A stretch of DNA of 54,298 bases from Bacteroides faecis MAJ27 (GCF_900106755.1 NZ_FNNN01000033.1:1-54298), one strand, 5' to 3'. Positions 8,211 through 17,480 are shown, numbered from the stretch's first letter. Numbers and translations: made by a program. The notes: generated by a model not told the origin, from the sequence alone.

Positions 8211-8579
8211 TTATCTGCTGCAATGCAGTTCTACACCGGCTGAGTCTATATCTGCCCCCATCGGTGGATTCCGTTTGGAAAGGCGAAGTTCTATTTCTTC
8301 GATAGCAGGAAATTCTGCGAGCAGTCTTTTGGCTATTCGTCCGCATACATGTTCCAGCAATTTGGAGGAGACGGACATTTCCGCTTTCACAGCTTCGTGT
8401 ATGTCGGCATAACTGACTGTATCCGATACATCGTCTGTTTGGATAGCCTGGCTGATATCTACCTTCAATCTCAGATTGATAAGATATTCATTTCCAATGA
8501 TATTCTCTTGTGGCGCTACTCCATGATAGGCGAAGCAGCAGATGTCTTTCAGTAAAATATAGCTGTTGTTTATCTTCAT
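8211..8579 (-). CDS. folB: Dihydroneopterin aldolase
   Basis: A 122-aa enzyme of folate synthesis that cleaves dihydroneopterin to 6-hydroxymethyl-dihydropterin and glycolaldehyde. The length matches the family. Active-site landmarks are FAYHGVAPQEN (Glu25), the VSYADI tyrosine at 57, LLEHVCGRIA (Glu76) for pterin binding, and the catalytic lysine in LSKRNPPMGA (Lys102). The protein assembles as a cytoplasmic octamer in other bacteria. The gene stands alone here: its 3' end abuts the array A repeats, and the next gene upstream is an unrelated glycosyltransferase 82 bases away. Confidence 0.93.
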   Translation of the reverse strand: MKINNSYILLKDICCFAYHGVAPQENIIGNEYLINLRLKVDISQAIQTDDVSDTVSYADIHEAVKAEMSVSSKLLEHVCGRIAKRLLAEFPAIEEIELRLSKRNPPMGADIDSAGVELHCSR

Positions 8580-8661
8580 GTCTTTTTATTTTATAAAAAA
8601 GTAAAGGTATGGCTTTATCTGTGAGAATCTAGTCATCAACCATGTTAGGTGAATGCGGGTT

Positions 8662-9633
8662 TTAGTCCCATGGCAGACGTCGTGCGATGTCTATGACATG
8701 GGGAACCTCTTTATTCAAAGGTTCGCCGTTCAGTACCGTTTCATATTTCTTTAAATAGGCTTCTGCCATTACGCTTGAATTGAATAAATCTCTGGCATAT
8801 TCGTGGCAGACTTTCGGAGAATACTGTGCTGACTGTATATGTTCCGCCATTTCCTGTCTGTGAGTAGTGAGAAAACCTACTTCCGGTGGAACAAGTTCGG
8901 GCAGTGCCCCGTAGGGAGTGCCGAAGACGGGAGCTCCGAAATAGAGAGATTCTGTTATAGCCAGGCCGAAAGGTTCGTGCCATGTGACGGGGAAGATCAG
9001 TCCTCTAGACTGTTCAATAAATCCTTTTTTCTTCGAATCGTCTACCATTCCATGAAAGTGAATTCGTGGATTCCACGTAAAGCGGAAGCCCATTTTGAGG
9101 TTAAGGCGATAACCGCCTAAAACGTCCAGCTGTGCATTTTTTATGCTTTCGACGACGGCGATGGCTCCTTTCATGTTTTTGACCTTCCAGGCTGCTTTGC
9201 CCAGAAAGTGATAGTTCTTTCTGGAGAGGGTGAGATTGGCGGGGCCATAATCGTCCCAGTCCAGTCCGTTGTATACGAATGATTCACTTCCAAGTCTTTG
9301 CGCATGGTTGCGTGAGACAAAAACAATGTTCCGGTCTGCATTGGCAGGGATTCCATTGCCGTGGATGGTCAGTAGGTGTGGCTTGGTAATTCCATCGGGA
9401 ACGGGAATGTTGAAATGCACGAGGTCCGTATCTGCGGGGATTTGGGCATTTAAGTTTCCGGCAGGATCGAGTTCTATTACTTTTGCAAAAGGACAATAAG
9501 AGCCTTTTCCTGCGATGAAGGTAACTTTGTGTCCGCGTTTATCCATTTCCTTGCCCAGATACCACATTACTCTTTGAGTTCCGCCGTATTTTATTGATGG
9601 AATCTTATCTCCTAAGACAATTGTAATATTCAT
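8662..9633 (-). CDS. Glycosyltransferase, group 1 (GT4-like)
   Basis: A 323-aa GT-B fold enzyme. The N-terminal Rossmann half opens with the acceptor loop GDKIPSIKYGGTQRVMWYL, where the GG glycine loop follows the first strand. The C-terminal half carries the EX7E-type donor site (WHEPFGLAITESLYFGAPVFG) and a GALPEL loop. The start at 9633 (MNITIVLGDK) fits the family; an extension to a TTG at 9663 would cover the promoter -7 box and was rejected. Donor and acceptor sugars are unknown. It may act with the acyltransferase-3 protein upstream, which is only 94 bases away on the same strand, to modify a surface glycan (inference). Confidence 0.85.
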   Translation of the reverse strand: MNITIVLGDKIPSIKYGGTQRVMWYLGKEMDKRGHKVTFIAGKGSYCPFAKVIELDPAGNLNAQIPADTDLVHFNIPVPDGITKPHLLTIHGNGIPANADRNIVFVSRNHAQRLGSESFVYNGLDWDDYGPANLTLSRKNYHFLGKAAWKVKNMKGAIAVVESIKNAQLDVLGGYRLNLKMGFRFTWNPRIHFHGMVDDSKKKGFIEQSRGLIFPVTWHEPFGLAITESLYFGAPVFGTPYGALPELVPPEVGFLTTHRQEMAEHIQSAQYSPKVCHEYARDLFNSSVMAEAYLKKYETVLNGEPLNKEVPHVIDIARRLPWD

Positions 9634-9660
9634 TTGTTTTTGATCTATAGTTCTTTGGAG

Positions 9661-9668
9661 CAAAAGTA
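9661..9668 (-). promoter_or_regulatory. -7 box of the glycosyltransferase gene
   Basis: The minus strand reads TACTTTTG (TAnnTTTG), 27 nt upstream of the ATG at 9633. No -33 TTTG is visible at the expected spacing. Confidence 0.45.
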
Positions 9669-9727
9669 GTAATTTATTTGATAATTGAACTTAGAGTTAA
9701 TAAAACTTTGGCTTGTACTATGTTTTA

Positions 9728-10741
9728 TTATTTGACTTTTAATAAATCCTTCTGTGCTACCAACTGTGGAATAATCTTAAGCAGGATAGGGGTAAAGAGA
9801 ACACAAATGGCGAGTGTCAGCAGGAGTAGTACGCTTGCTTCTGCCCAGCCATTATGGATATAGTGCGAAACCACCGGGCTTACAAAATGTATAATCGGAC
9901 CATGAATGCTGAGCGTGATTATGGAGTATCGTCCCAGATAAGAAACGATGCTCATTCTTTTTATTTTCTTACAGATCAGCATAATCATAAAGATTCCGGC
10001 AAAGGCAGCGGTGTATACCTGAAATATGTTTCCGGGGTAATTGTTGGTTCGCATTCCCGGTGTGGTAGCGGTGAAGTACATCACGACCAATGCCAGCAGA
10101 ACAAACACAGGGATCGTCTTGTCGAACCGATGGCTGGGAAACAGGAAGAAATTATACCGGCGAATCCAGAAACCTGCCGCATAGAAGGGGAGGGCAGTCA
10201 TCGCAACATCTATATATAGAGGAAGTTCTATGTGCAGTTTGCCTAAAAAGAATCCCGTACATCCGGTCAGTATAGTCGCTGCAAACATAAGGGGTAAATG
10301 CCTTTCACGCAGATAGTGAATCAGATAGAACAGGATATTGCAATTGAACAGAGCCAGCAAAAACCAGATGGGGGGATTGAACTTGATAAGGTCGTGTCCG
10401 TGAAAGACAAACAGTAATTCTTTCCACGATACGGGTAGGTGGAAAGTCCCCGGTGCGATTTTCCAGACAATATATTTTAGCAGGAAGGCGCTGACATAAA
10501 AGAAGATAAAGGGAATGATTAACTTATTTATCTTTCTGACAGTGAAACCGGATAATCCCTCGTAAGGCTTGAAGAAAATTCCGGAGATAAAGAAGTAGAG
10601 AGGCATACGGAAGCAGGATAACATAGAATGCTTGTCAAGCTGGTCGAAAGCGCCTCCGATATGCGCCATCACTACCAGAATAATGCAGACTCCCTTGGTT
10701 AAGTCTACAAAATCCATACGCTGATTCTGATTATCTGTCAT
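9728..10741 (-). CDS. Acyltransferase 3 family integral membrane protein
   Basis: A 337-aa protein with about ten membrane helices. It matches the acyltransferase-3 (OatA/WecH/NodX) family: an N-terminal RMDFVDLTKGVCIILVVMAHIG segment with the conserved Arg/Asp and His, then RMPLYFFISGIFFKPY. Members move acetyl or other acyl groups across the inner membrane onto sugars of surface polysaccharides or peptidoglycan. No SGNH domain is fused, so the acceptor would be reached through the membrane core alone. It lies upstream of a glycosyltransferase on the same strand, which suggests glycan decoration. The substrate is unknown. Confidence 0.85.
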   Translation of the reverse strand: MTDNQNQRMDFVDLTKGVCIILVVMAHIGGAFDQLDKHSMLSCFRMPLYFFISGIFFKPYEGLSGFTVRKINKLIIPFIFFYVSAFLLKYIVWKIAPGTFHLPVSWKELLFVFHGHDLIKFNPPIWFLLALFNCNILFYLIHYLRERHLPLMFAATILTGCTGFFLGKLHIELPLYIDVAMTALPFYAAGFWIRRYNFFLFPSHRFDKTIPVFVLLALVVMYFTATTPGMRTNNYPGNIFQVYTAAFAGIFMIMLICKKIKRMSIVSYLGRYSIITLSIHGPIIHFVSPVVSHYIHNGWAEASVLLLLTLAICVLFTPILLKIIPQLVAQKDLLKVK

Positions 10742-10863
10742 TTATCTTGCTTTGCGTTTCTGCGCTGCAAAGATACTTGAATAATTGGAAAAAGAGGAAT
10801 GAAGGGAAATAAACAATCGTCTTATGGAAGAGAAAGGGATGTGGCAAAATGCTCATCTGATTT

Positions 10864-10950
10864 TTTTCAGGCACGGACGACACGGATAGACACGGTTTTA
10901 AGAGATAGACTATCAAAACCGTGTTCATCCGCGTCATCCGCGCCTGAAAA
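10864..10950 (-). repeat. Long imperfect palindrome (35-38 bp arms), likely dispersed intergenic repeat
   Basis: Arms 10867-10901 and 10913-10947 are complementary at 29 of 35 positions, with an 11-nt loop; three more A-T pairs extend the base. On the minus strand five of the six mismatches become G-U pairs, so only one position fails to pair, while on the plus strand most become A-C clashes. No U-tract follows on the minus side, so it is not a classical terminator. The internal words resemble CACGGATGA-type repeats that I associate with Bacteroides intergenic regions. It lies between malQ and the acyltransferase gene. Confidence 0.75.
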
Positions 10951-11015
10951 TATCATCATCATGAATCGTTGACTCTGTTTTTTGATTCTTTCTACAGACA
11001 GTGGAACTTCTCTCT

Positions 11016-13697
11016 TTATTTCTTAGGAGCCCTTCCGGTGTATTTTATCAACTCTCGTATCTTATCATTGAGTCCTTTTGCTTTCATCAACTGCTCCAAA
11101 GTAAGATGCATCCGGTAACGCCAATAATTGCGCGGATTGGATGGTACATTAATCCGTTCTTCCTGGACATTCGGATTTCTCCATTTACCGTCAATACTCA
11201 ACCAGTCTTGCAGTGACAAAATACAAAGAATGGAATTGCTTTTCAGATGATTGCGTACTATCTCTTCGCACAATTCGGGAGTGGCAACTGTCGGTGCAGT
11301 TCCGTAATGTCCAAGCATCGTGTTATAATAACGCTGTGTCTGCAAATAATCTTCTTCCCACCAGCCGCGCAAAGTTGACATGTCATGAGTGGAGATAGTG
11401 CAGACAGACCGATATGGATATTCATTTAAATATCCGAACTCGTGCATCGGATTCTTAGGCATCCGCTGAATCTCCAGACTGAGGATACGAAGGTCATTCA
11501 TGACGGATGGAACGCAGTCCGGAATCATTCCTAAATCTTCTCCGCAAACCAGCATGCGTGTCGATTGTGTCAGTTGTGGCAACTTCTTCATAGCCTGCTG
11601 GCGCCAGAACTCATTGTGGCGATGGTAATAATACTGATCGTATAACTTGTTAAACGCATTCTGTTCCTGCTCACTAAGTGAACGGAAAATAAAGTCGCGT
11701 TGTATTCCGATGCGGGGATGATATTTATCTTTTTCCTTTGTATCCGGCACGAACAGGACATCACTGATCAATGTATACAGCCCATCCCGAATCCAGATAC
11801 TGTTTTCATCATTCTTTCCTGCAAAGAAGCTTTCCACCTTCCGTTGAGTTTCGAATTCCGGTTTCATGTGATAGACACCGGATGTCTCGGAAGGACTGAG
11901 AAATGTCTGTTTCACATAATCGGTATGCGGGCCGAATATCTGTCCGAGAAAGGATTCATGAATATAGGGCATCAGATATTCCTCCCGGAAGGGAAGGCCG
12001 TAACTTTCGATTTCTTCCTTACTCATAGGGATGGAGGGAACGAACTGTCCCAGCAATCCATGCACGGCATGCATCGGGATTTCCCAAATACGGAAGAAAC
12101 CAAGAATATGGTCAATCCGGTATGCATCGAAGTATTCCGCCATTTTCTGAAAACGCTTCATCCACCAACGATAACCATCCTTTTCCATAACGTCCCAGTT
12201 GTAGGTAGGAAATCCCCAATTTTGTCCGTTTACAGAGAAGTCGTCGGGAGGGGCGCCCGCTTGTCCGTTGAGGTTGAAGTAATGCGGTTCTGTCCATGCT
12301 TCCACACTATTGCGGCTGATACCGATCGGAATATCTCCTTTGAGTGCGACACCGTGTTCGCGGGCATATTTCGTAGCGGCTACCAGTTGCAGGTGCAGAT
12401 GAAACTGAATATAAAAATAGAGTGCGATATGCGGATAATCTACAGATTCCGGCTGACACATCTTCTCTATATCTTGAGCATTATAAACAGCATGTCTGGG
12501 CCATTCGCGGAAATTAGGCGTCTGGAAGGCGTCGCGCAAATAACTGAAAACCGCATAAGGCTGCAGCCATTCCTTGTTGGCTTCAAAGAATTCTCCAAAC
12601 TCTTTGGAAGCCAATACTTTTTTTCCTTCCTGCTTGAAGATCAGGCGGAAGTACTCCCATTTGGTTTGATTGACAGCTTCATAATCAATCGCCGGCAGAC
12701 TGTTAAGTTCTTTCTGTCTTTGATTGAACTTGGCTGAGGCTGCCTTATCTTTTAATGTCCCCATCTGCTTTATATCCGCATACATCGGATGGAAAGCATA
12801 AATGGAAATACTGTTGTAAGGATAAGAATCGGTCCATGCATGAGTCATGGTAGTATCATTGATCGGTAATATCTGTATTACCTTTTGTTGGGTACTTACG
12901 GCCCAGTCAATCATACGTTTCAAGTCTCCGAAGTCTCCTACTCCGAAACTTTTCTCTGACTTCAGTGAAAAAACAGGAATCGCTATACCGGCTCCCTTCC
13001 AGACTGGAATATCGAAATAAGCATATCGGTCGGAGATGACCAATGTCTCATTTGTTTTTAACTCCGGGTCGGCAAGATAACGGTTGGGATTGTTTTCCCA
13101 GCAGTCCGCTTTCTTTTCTTCTTTATGATAGAGTATGAACTTGTATTCCAGCGGGAATTTCAGCTTACTTGCATCCAGTTCGATCTGCCATTCCGGAAAG
13201 TTTGCGTCGCTCATAGGGATAGCTTTGTCCGGGTCCCAGTTTCCTAATGCTTTCTGGTTTCCGCAGATAGCCAGGCAGTAGTCTTTGTTGATGCGTGGGG
13301 CGTATGCCTTGATCACCAGCCCTTTTTTATGGCAGGGAGGAACCTCCGCTCTGTCGGGATGAGCCAGTAAGGCTTCCGTAAAGGCGGAACTGTAGAAGTA
13401 GACTTGCTCGGGGATATTTTTCCAGCAGTCTTTGATCTGATACTTCTTTTTAGAGACACCGGATAAAAAGAGGCGTCTTGGAAAACTGTCCCATTCTTTA
13501 CGGATGATGAGTTGGTTTTGTTCTATCTGGTAGCTGTAATTGATGGTCATTCCTTCTTTGGGAACTTCCAGTTCCACGTCTGCCGTCCAGTATATACCGT
13601 CTGTGGTATGCATGGGGACGGATTCCGGCAGTAGCCCGGCAATCCTGACTTCTTCTCCCCAACTGGTACGATATTCGATATTAAATGATACAGTCAT
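11016..13697 (-). CDS. malQ: 4-alpha-glucanotransferase with tandem CBM20 domains
   Basis: An 893-aa GH77 amylomaltase that transfers alpha-1,4-glucan segments during maltodextrin and glycogen metabolism. Two N-terminal starch-binding CBM20 domains occupy about residues 1-110 and 125-235 (the second around GNQKALGNWDPDKA). The catalytic barrel follows. The nucleophile is Asp529 in YRIDHILGF, the acid/base is Glu720 in GEDLGMI, and the third carboxylate is Asp772 in STHDMSTL. This long architecture is the plant DPE2-like/Bacteroides type, larger than E. coli MalQ (about 690 aa). There is no signal peptide, so it is cytoplasmic. No adjacent maltose genes are seen. Confidence 0.93.
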   Translation of the reverse strand: MTVSFNIEYRTSWGEEVRIAGLLPESVPMHTTDGIYWTADVELEVPKEGMTINYSYQIEQNQLIIRKEWDSFPRRLFLSGVSKKKYQIKDCWKNIPEQVYFYSSAFTEALLAHPDRAEVPPCHKKGLVIKAYAPRINKDYCLAICGNQKALGNWDPDKAIPMSDANFPEWQIELDASKLKFPLEYKFILYHKEEKKADCWENNPNRYLADPELKTNETLVISDRYAYFDIPVWKGAGIAIPVFSLKSEKSFGVGDFGDLKRMIDWAVSTQQKVIQILPINDTTMTHAWTDSYPYNSISIYAFHPMYADIKQMGTLKDKAASAKFNQRQKELNSLPAIDYEAVNQTKWEYFRLIFKQEGKKVLASKEFGEFFEANKEWLQPYAVFSYLRDAFQTPNFREWPRHAVYNAQDIEKMCQPESVDYPHIALYFYIQFHLHLQLVAATKYAREHGVALKGDIPIGISRNSVEAWTEPHYFNLNGQAGAPPDDFSVNGQNWGFPTYNWDVMEKDGYRWWMKRFQKMAEYFDAYRIDHILGFFRIWEIPMHAVHGLLGQFVPSIPMSKEEIESYGLPFREEYLMPYIHESFLGQIFGPHTDYVKQTFLSPSETSGVYHMKPEFETQRKVESFFAGKNDENSIWIRDGLYTLISDVLFVPDTKEKDKYHPRIGIQRDFIFRSLSEQEQNAFNKLYDQYYYHRHNEFWRQQAMKKLPQLTQSTRMLVCGEDLGMIPDCVPSVMNDLRILSLEIQRMPKNPMHEFGYLNEYPYRSVCTISTHDMSTLRGWWEEDYLQTQRYYNTMLGHYGTAPTVATPELCEEIVRNHLKSNSILCILSLQDWLSIDGKWRNPNVQEERINVPSNPRNYWRYRMHLTLEQLMKAKGLNDKIRELIKYTGRAPKK

Positions 13698-13763
13698 ATA
13701 TATTAGATTTTGATTGGATACTAATGACTATGCAAGTATAAGACATTTTTTTGGATAAAAAAT

Positions 13764-13790
13764 AAAAGGAGCCGTTTTCGGACTCCTTTT
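13764..13790 (-). terminator. Intrinsic terminator of nrdJ
   Basis: An 11-bp stem with one bulged base and a four-base loop is followed on the minus strand by TTTTATTTTTTAT. It stands between nrdJ and the start of malQ, so it separates the two genes. Confidence 0.85.
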
Positions 13791-13828
13791 AATCTTTTGT
13801 TTATATATTAATTAACATACGACCGATG

Positions 13829-16366
13829 TTAACCGCATCTGGAAGCACCACAAGTGGTACAGATCAGACAGCCTTCCTGATAGACCAAAGTTTCATTGCC
13901 GCAATTCGGACATTTCTTCCCTTTGGCTTCCGTTCCGTCCTGGATATATTTCTTCAATGCACGTTCTACACCGTTTTTCCAAGTATTGATACTTTCACTG
14001 TTCAGTTGCAGAGAACCTACCAGTTTGATCACCTGTTCAATCGGCATCCGGTAACGGAGTACGCCGGAGATCAGCTTCGCATAGTTCCAGTATTCTTTGT
14101 TGAACTTCTCTGACAAGCCTTCGATAGTTGTCTTATATCCGCGTTTGTTTTCGAACTGGAAGTCATAACGCTTGGTTCCGTCTTCGTCTACATTCTTGAT
14201 GATACGTCCGGTAGTCACGCTCTTCGGCAGCAAGATACCTTCATCGTCATCCTGCAAACCGGTGAATATCTCGTAAGGATGTCCGTCCAGCAGTCCTACG
14301 AAGGCCACCCACTTTTCTTTGTTGTTCTGGAAACGGACCACGTCAGCTTCCAGTACTCTTGGGCGTGTCTCCACTACCGTAGGCGGTTTGCAAGGAGGAA
14401 GTTCGGCTTTCTTTTCCGATTTGGTTGAAATCAAGACTCCCGAACGTGAACCGTCGCGGTATACCGTACATCCTTTGCAGCCGGATTTCCATGCTTCCAC
14501 ATATAAGCGGTTGACAAGGTCTTCGTCTACATCGTTCGGAAGATTGATGGTTACGCTGATAGAGTGGTCCACCCATTTCTGGATTCTTCCCTGCATCTTC
14601 ACTTTCATCAACCAGTCTACATCATTGGAAGTAGCTTTATAATAAGGTGACTTGGCTACCAATTCATCAATTTCTTCCTGAGTATAACGTTTGGCGGGAT
14701 CGTATCCGTTAGCTTCCATCCAAGTCACGAACTTGTGGTGGAATACGATATATTCTTCGAATGCGTCGCCTGTCTCGTCAACAAAGTCAACATGTACGTT
14801 CGTATCATTCGGATTTACTTTTCTTCTACGCTTGTAAACAGGCAGGAAAACCGGTTCAATACCGGAAGTCGTCTGTGTCATCAGACTGGTTGTTCCTGTA
14901 GGAGCAATCGTCAGACAGGCAATATTACGACGACCGTATTTCTTCATTTCTGCATACAGTTCCGGATCAGCTTCGGCCAGACGCTGAATGAACGGGTTGT
15001 TCTGTTCGCGTTCGTTGCTGTATATTTCGAAAGCACCACGTTCTTTAGCCATTTCAACAGAAGAACGATAGGCACCGAGAGCAACTGTTTTGTGTACTTT
15101 CTCTGAGAATTCGGTCGCTTCTTCCGTTCCGTAACGCAATCCCAAAGCAGCAAGCATATCGCCCTCCGCAGTGATACCTACACCCGTACGACGGCCTTGA
15201 CCGCTCTTCTTGTAGATTTTTTCCCACAATACACGTTCGGCACGTTTCACTTCTTCGTTTTCAGGATCGGCGTTGATCTTATTCATGATCCGTTCGATCT
15301 TCTCCAGTTCAAGGTCGATGATATCGTCCATGATGCGCTGAGCTAAAGCCACGTGTTTGTGGAATAGATCGAAATCGAAATAGGCATCCGGCTTGAACGG
15401 ATTTACTACATAAGAATACAGGTTGATGGCCAGCAGACGGCATGAGTCATAAGGACACAATGGAATCTCGCCGCATGGATTGGTCGATACCGTCTTGTAA
15501 CCTAGGTCTGCGTAGCAATCGGGCACAGACTCACGGATGATGGTATCCCAGAACAGGACACCGGGCTCTGCTGATTTCCATGCGTTATGCACAATCTTCT
15601 TCCATAGCGTGGAAGCATCTATTTCTTTAGTGACAGTCGGATTTTCTGAATCGATCGGATATTGTTGTATATAAGGTTTCCCTTCAACGGCAGCCTGCAT
15701 GAAAGCATCGTCCAGTTTGACGGAAACATTGGCTCCGGTTACTTTACCTTCCGTCATCTTGGCATCGATGAAAGCTTCCGAATCCGGATGTTTGATAGAC
15801 ACACTCAACATCAATGCACCGCGGCGACCGTCCTGGGCAACTTCGCGGGTAGAGTTGGAAAAACGCTCCATGAACGGAACGAGACCGGTAGAAGTCAGTG
15901 CTGAATTTTTAACGGGAGAACCTTTCGGACGGATATGAGATAAGTCGTGACCTACTCCTCCACGTCTTTTCATGAGCTGTACCTGCTCTTCGTCTATTTT
16001 GATGATAGCGCCATAAGAGTCTGCTGCGCCGTCTACTCCGATTACGAAGCAGTTGGATAGTGAAGCGACCTGATAGTCATTACCGATACCCGTCATCGGG
16101 CTTCCCTGTGGAACGATGTACTTAAAGTGATCCAGCAGATCGTACAGTTCCTTGGCTGTCAATGCATTCGGATACTTTGCTTCGATACGCGCTACTTCAT
16201 TGGCAATTCTCCAATGCATGTCTTCCGGGGATTTTTCATAGATGTTTCCGAAAGAATCCTTTACTGCATACTTGTTTACCCAAACCCTTGCAGCAAGCTC
16301 GTCGCCTTGAAAATATCGTAAAGATTCTTCGAAGGCTTCGTCATAAGAATAAATTTGTTTTTCCAC
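13829..16366 (-). CDS. nrdJ: Adenosylcobalamin-dependent (class II) ribonucleotide reductase
   Basis: An 845-aa enzyme that reduces ribonucleotides to deoxyribonucleotides using a B12-derived thiyl radical, so it needs neither oxygen nor a second subunit. Visible motifs are SNCFVIG (substrate-proximal Cys), STNPCGEIPL with the active-site Cys, and APTGTTSLMTQTTSGIEP. The C-terminal TSCPD region ends in a zinc ribbon, CPNCGN...CTTCGASRCG, whose last cysteines probably shuttle reducing power. Length and tail match the long NrdJ type. A well-formed promoter lies about 75 bases upstream. I looked for and did not see a cobalamin riboswitch in the short leader. Confidence 0.93.
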   Translation of the reverse strand: MEKQIYSYDEAFEESLRYFQGDELAARVWVNKYAVKDSFGNIYEKSPEDMHWRIANEVARIEAKYPNALTAKELYDLLDHFKYIVPQGSPMTGIGNDYQVASLSNCFVIGVDGAADSYGAIIKIDEEQVQLMKRRGGVGHDLSHIRPKGSPVKNSALTSTGLVPFMERFSNSTREVAQDGRRGALMLSVSIKHPDSEAFIDAKMTEGKVTGANVSVKLDDAFMQAAVEGKPYIQQYPIDSENPTVTKEIDASTLWKKIVHNAWKSAEPGVLFWDTIIRESVPDCYADLGYKTVSTNPCGEIPLCPYDSCRLLAINLYSYVVNPFKPDAYFDFDLFHKHVALAQRIMDDIIDLELEKIERIMNKINADPENEEVKRAERVLWEKIYKKSGQGRRTGVGITAEGDMLAALGLRYGTEEATEFSEKVHKTVALGAYRSSVEMAKERGAFEIYSNEREQNNPFIQRLAEADPELYAEMKKYGRRNIACLTIAPTGTTSLMTQTTSGIEPVFLPVYKRRRKVNPNDTNVHVDFVDETGDAFEEYIVFHHKFVTWMEANGYDPAKRYTQEEIDELVAKSPYYKATSNDVDWLMKVKMQGRIQKWVDHSISVTINLPNDVDEDLVNRLYVEAWKSGCKGCTVYRDGSRSGVLISTKSEKKAELPPCKPPTVVETRPRVLEADVVRFQNNKEKWVAFVGLLDGHPYEIFTGLQDDDEGILLPKSVTTGRIIKNVDEDGTKRYDFQFENKRGYKTTIEGLSEKFNKEYWNYAKLISGVLRYRMPIEQVIKLVGSLQLNSESINTWKNGVERALKKYIQDGTEAKGKKCPNCGNETLVYQEGCLICTTCGASRCG

Positions 16367-16441
16367 GATCCAATGTGTCTTAGATTTTATTATTTAATAA
16401 GTAATGTGTAGAAGTTTACTTATCACTAACAAATGTGGTTG

Positions 16442-16472
16442 CAAAGCTAAGAATGTTTTTTCATCTATCAAA
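16442..16472 (-). promoter_or_regulatory. Complete Bacteroides promoter for nrdJ
   Basis: On the minus strand TTTG (16472-16469), a 19-bp spacer and TAGCTTTG (16449-16442) match the sigma-ABfr consensus exactly. The predicted transcript starts near 16436, giving a leader of about 70 nt. Confidence 0.8.
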
Positions 16473-16631
16473 ATAAAAATGAAACATTTTATCAACAGGC
16501 TTTAAGTTTTCCGTTTGTTATTGTTAAGTGATTGATTAACAGTTGAATTTGTATTTTGTTCACGGCTTTAAGTTTTCCAAAAAGAAAATTAGAATCTTTC
16601 ATTGGATATAGCGAAATAATATTTCTTTTTA

Positions 16632-16639
16632 TATCTTTG
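16632..16639 (+). promoter_or_regulatory. -7 box of the nitroreductase gene, very close to the start codon
   Basis: TATCTTTG matches TAnnTTTG. The ATG is at 16652, only 12 bases downstream, so the 5' leader is predicted to be very short (about 5-9 nt). Confidence 0.5.
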
Positions 16640-16651
16640 CAAAAAAAAGAT

Positions 16652-17392
16652 ATGTTTGAGACCGTAAAGAACAGAAGGACAGTCAGGAAATACTTGCAGA
16701 AAGATATTGCTCCTGATTTGTTAAATGATTTGCTCGAAACCTCTTTCCGTGCTTCTACGATGGGAGGGATGCAACTTTATAGTGTTATTGTGACCCGTGA
16801 TGCGGAGATGAAAGAGAAACTTTCTCCCGCTCATTTTAATCAGCCGATGGTAAAAGGAGCGCCTGTCGTGCTCACTTTTTGTGCCGATTTTCGTCGCTTT
16901 AGTAGATGGTGTGAGCAGCGAAACGCTGTTCCGGGCTACGATAATTTAATGTCTTTTATGAATGCGTCAATGGATACTTTATTGGTGGCGCAGACTTTCT
17001 GTACCTTGGCAGAAGAAGCAGGATTGGGGATTTGCTATCTGGGCACGACTACTTACAATCCGCAAATGATTATCGATACGCTTCAATTGCCTGAACTGGT
17101 GTTTCCTATTACGACTATCACAGTAGGTTATCCGGATGGTACTCCGGTACAGGTAGATCGTTTACCTCTGGAAGCTGCCGTGCATCAGGAAGTCTATCAT
17201 GATTATACTCCCGAGGACATAGACCGCCTGTATGAGTACAAGGAGTCGTTACCGGAAAATAAACAGTTTATAGAAGAAAACAAGAAAGAAACTTTGGCTC
17301 AGGTATTTACGGATGTACGTTATACAAAGAAAGATAATGAATTTATGTCTGAGAATTTACTGAAAGTGCTTCGTCAGCAAGGATTCTTATAA
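16652..17392 (+). CDS. Nitroreductase family flavoprotein
   Basis: A 246-aa FMN-dependent oxidoreductase. It shows the N-terminal RRTVRKYLQKDI segment, FRASTMGGMQLYSVIV, and GLGICYLGTTTYN followed by PITTITVGYPDGTP, all typical of the NfsA/FRP branch. Such enzymes reduce nitro groups, quinones or flavins with NAD(P)H. The start at 16652 gives MFETVKNRRTVRKY. The longer frame from 16556 crosses the promoter -7 box and was rejected. It is divergent from nrdJ and convergent with dnaA, so it is probably monocistronic. The physiological substrate is unknown. Confidence 0.87.
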   Translation: MFETVKNRRTVRKYLQKDIAPDLLNDLLETSFRASTMGGMQLYSVIVTRDAEMKEKLSPAHFNQPMVKGAPVVLTFCADFRRFSRWCEQRNAVPGYDNLMSFMNASMDTLLVAQTFCTLAEEAGLGICYLGTTTYNPQMIIDTLQLPELVFPITTITVGYPDGTPVQVDRLPLEAAVHQEVYHDYTPEDIDRLYEYKESLPENKQFIEENKKETLAQVFTDVRYTKKDNEFMSENLLKVLRQQGFL

Positions 17393-17407
17393 TAAGTATT
17401 AGGTATT

Positions 17408-17477
17408 AAGTATCAGGTATTATCCATGCAGATTGCTCCGCTTTGCTTTATGCAGCTACGGTTAATACCTGATACTT
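17408..17477. repeat. Perfect 15-bp palindrome with 40-nt loop between nitroreductase and dnaA
   Basis: AAGTATCAGGTATTA at 17408-17422 pairs perfectly with 17463-17477. The loop carries GCAGATTGC-type words. It sits in the convergent gap, so it may act as a bidirectional 3' stem. The sequence resembles repeated intergenic palindromes of Bacteroides (recollection, not verified). There is no U-tract. Confidence 0.6.
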
Positions 17478-17480
17478 GAA

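Noticed and set aside
11700..12737. 345-aa plus-strand ORF opposite malQ
   Set aside because: Antisense shadow of a well-supported GH77 gene; no start context or recognisable domain.
16367..16441. Cobalamin riboswitch in the nrdJ leader
   Set aside because: The leader is only about 70 nt and shows no B12-box-like conserved core, too short for this riboswitch class.
16488..16496. DnaA-box-like TTATCAACA near nrdJ, 2.4 kb from dnaA
   Set aside because: A single near-match without a cluster; it does not support an origin of replication.
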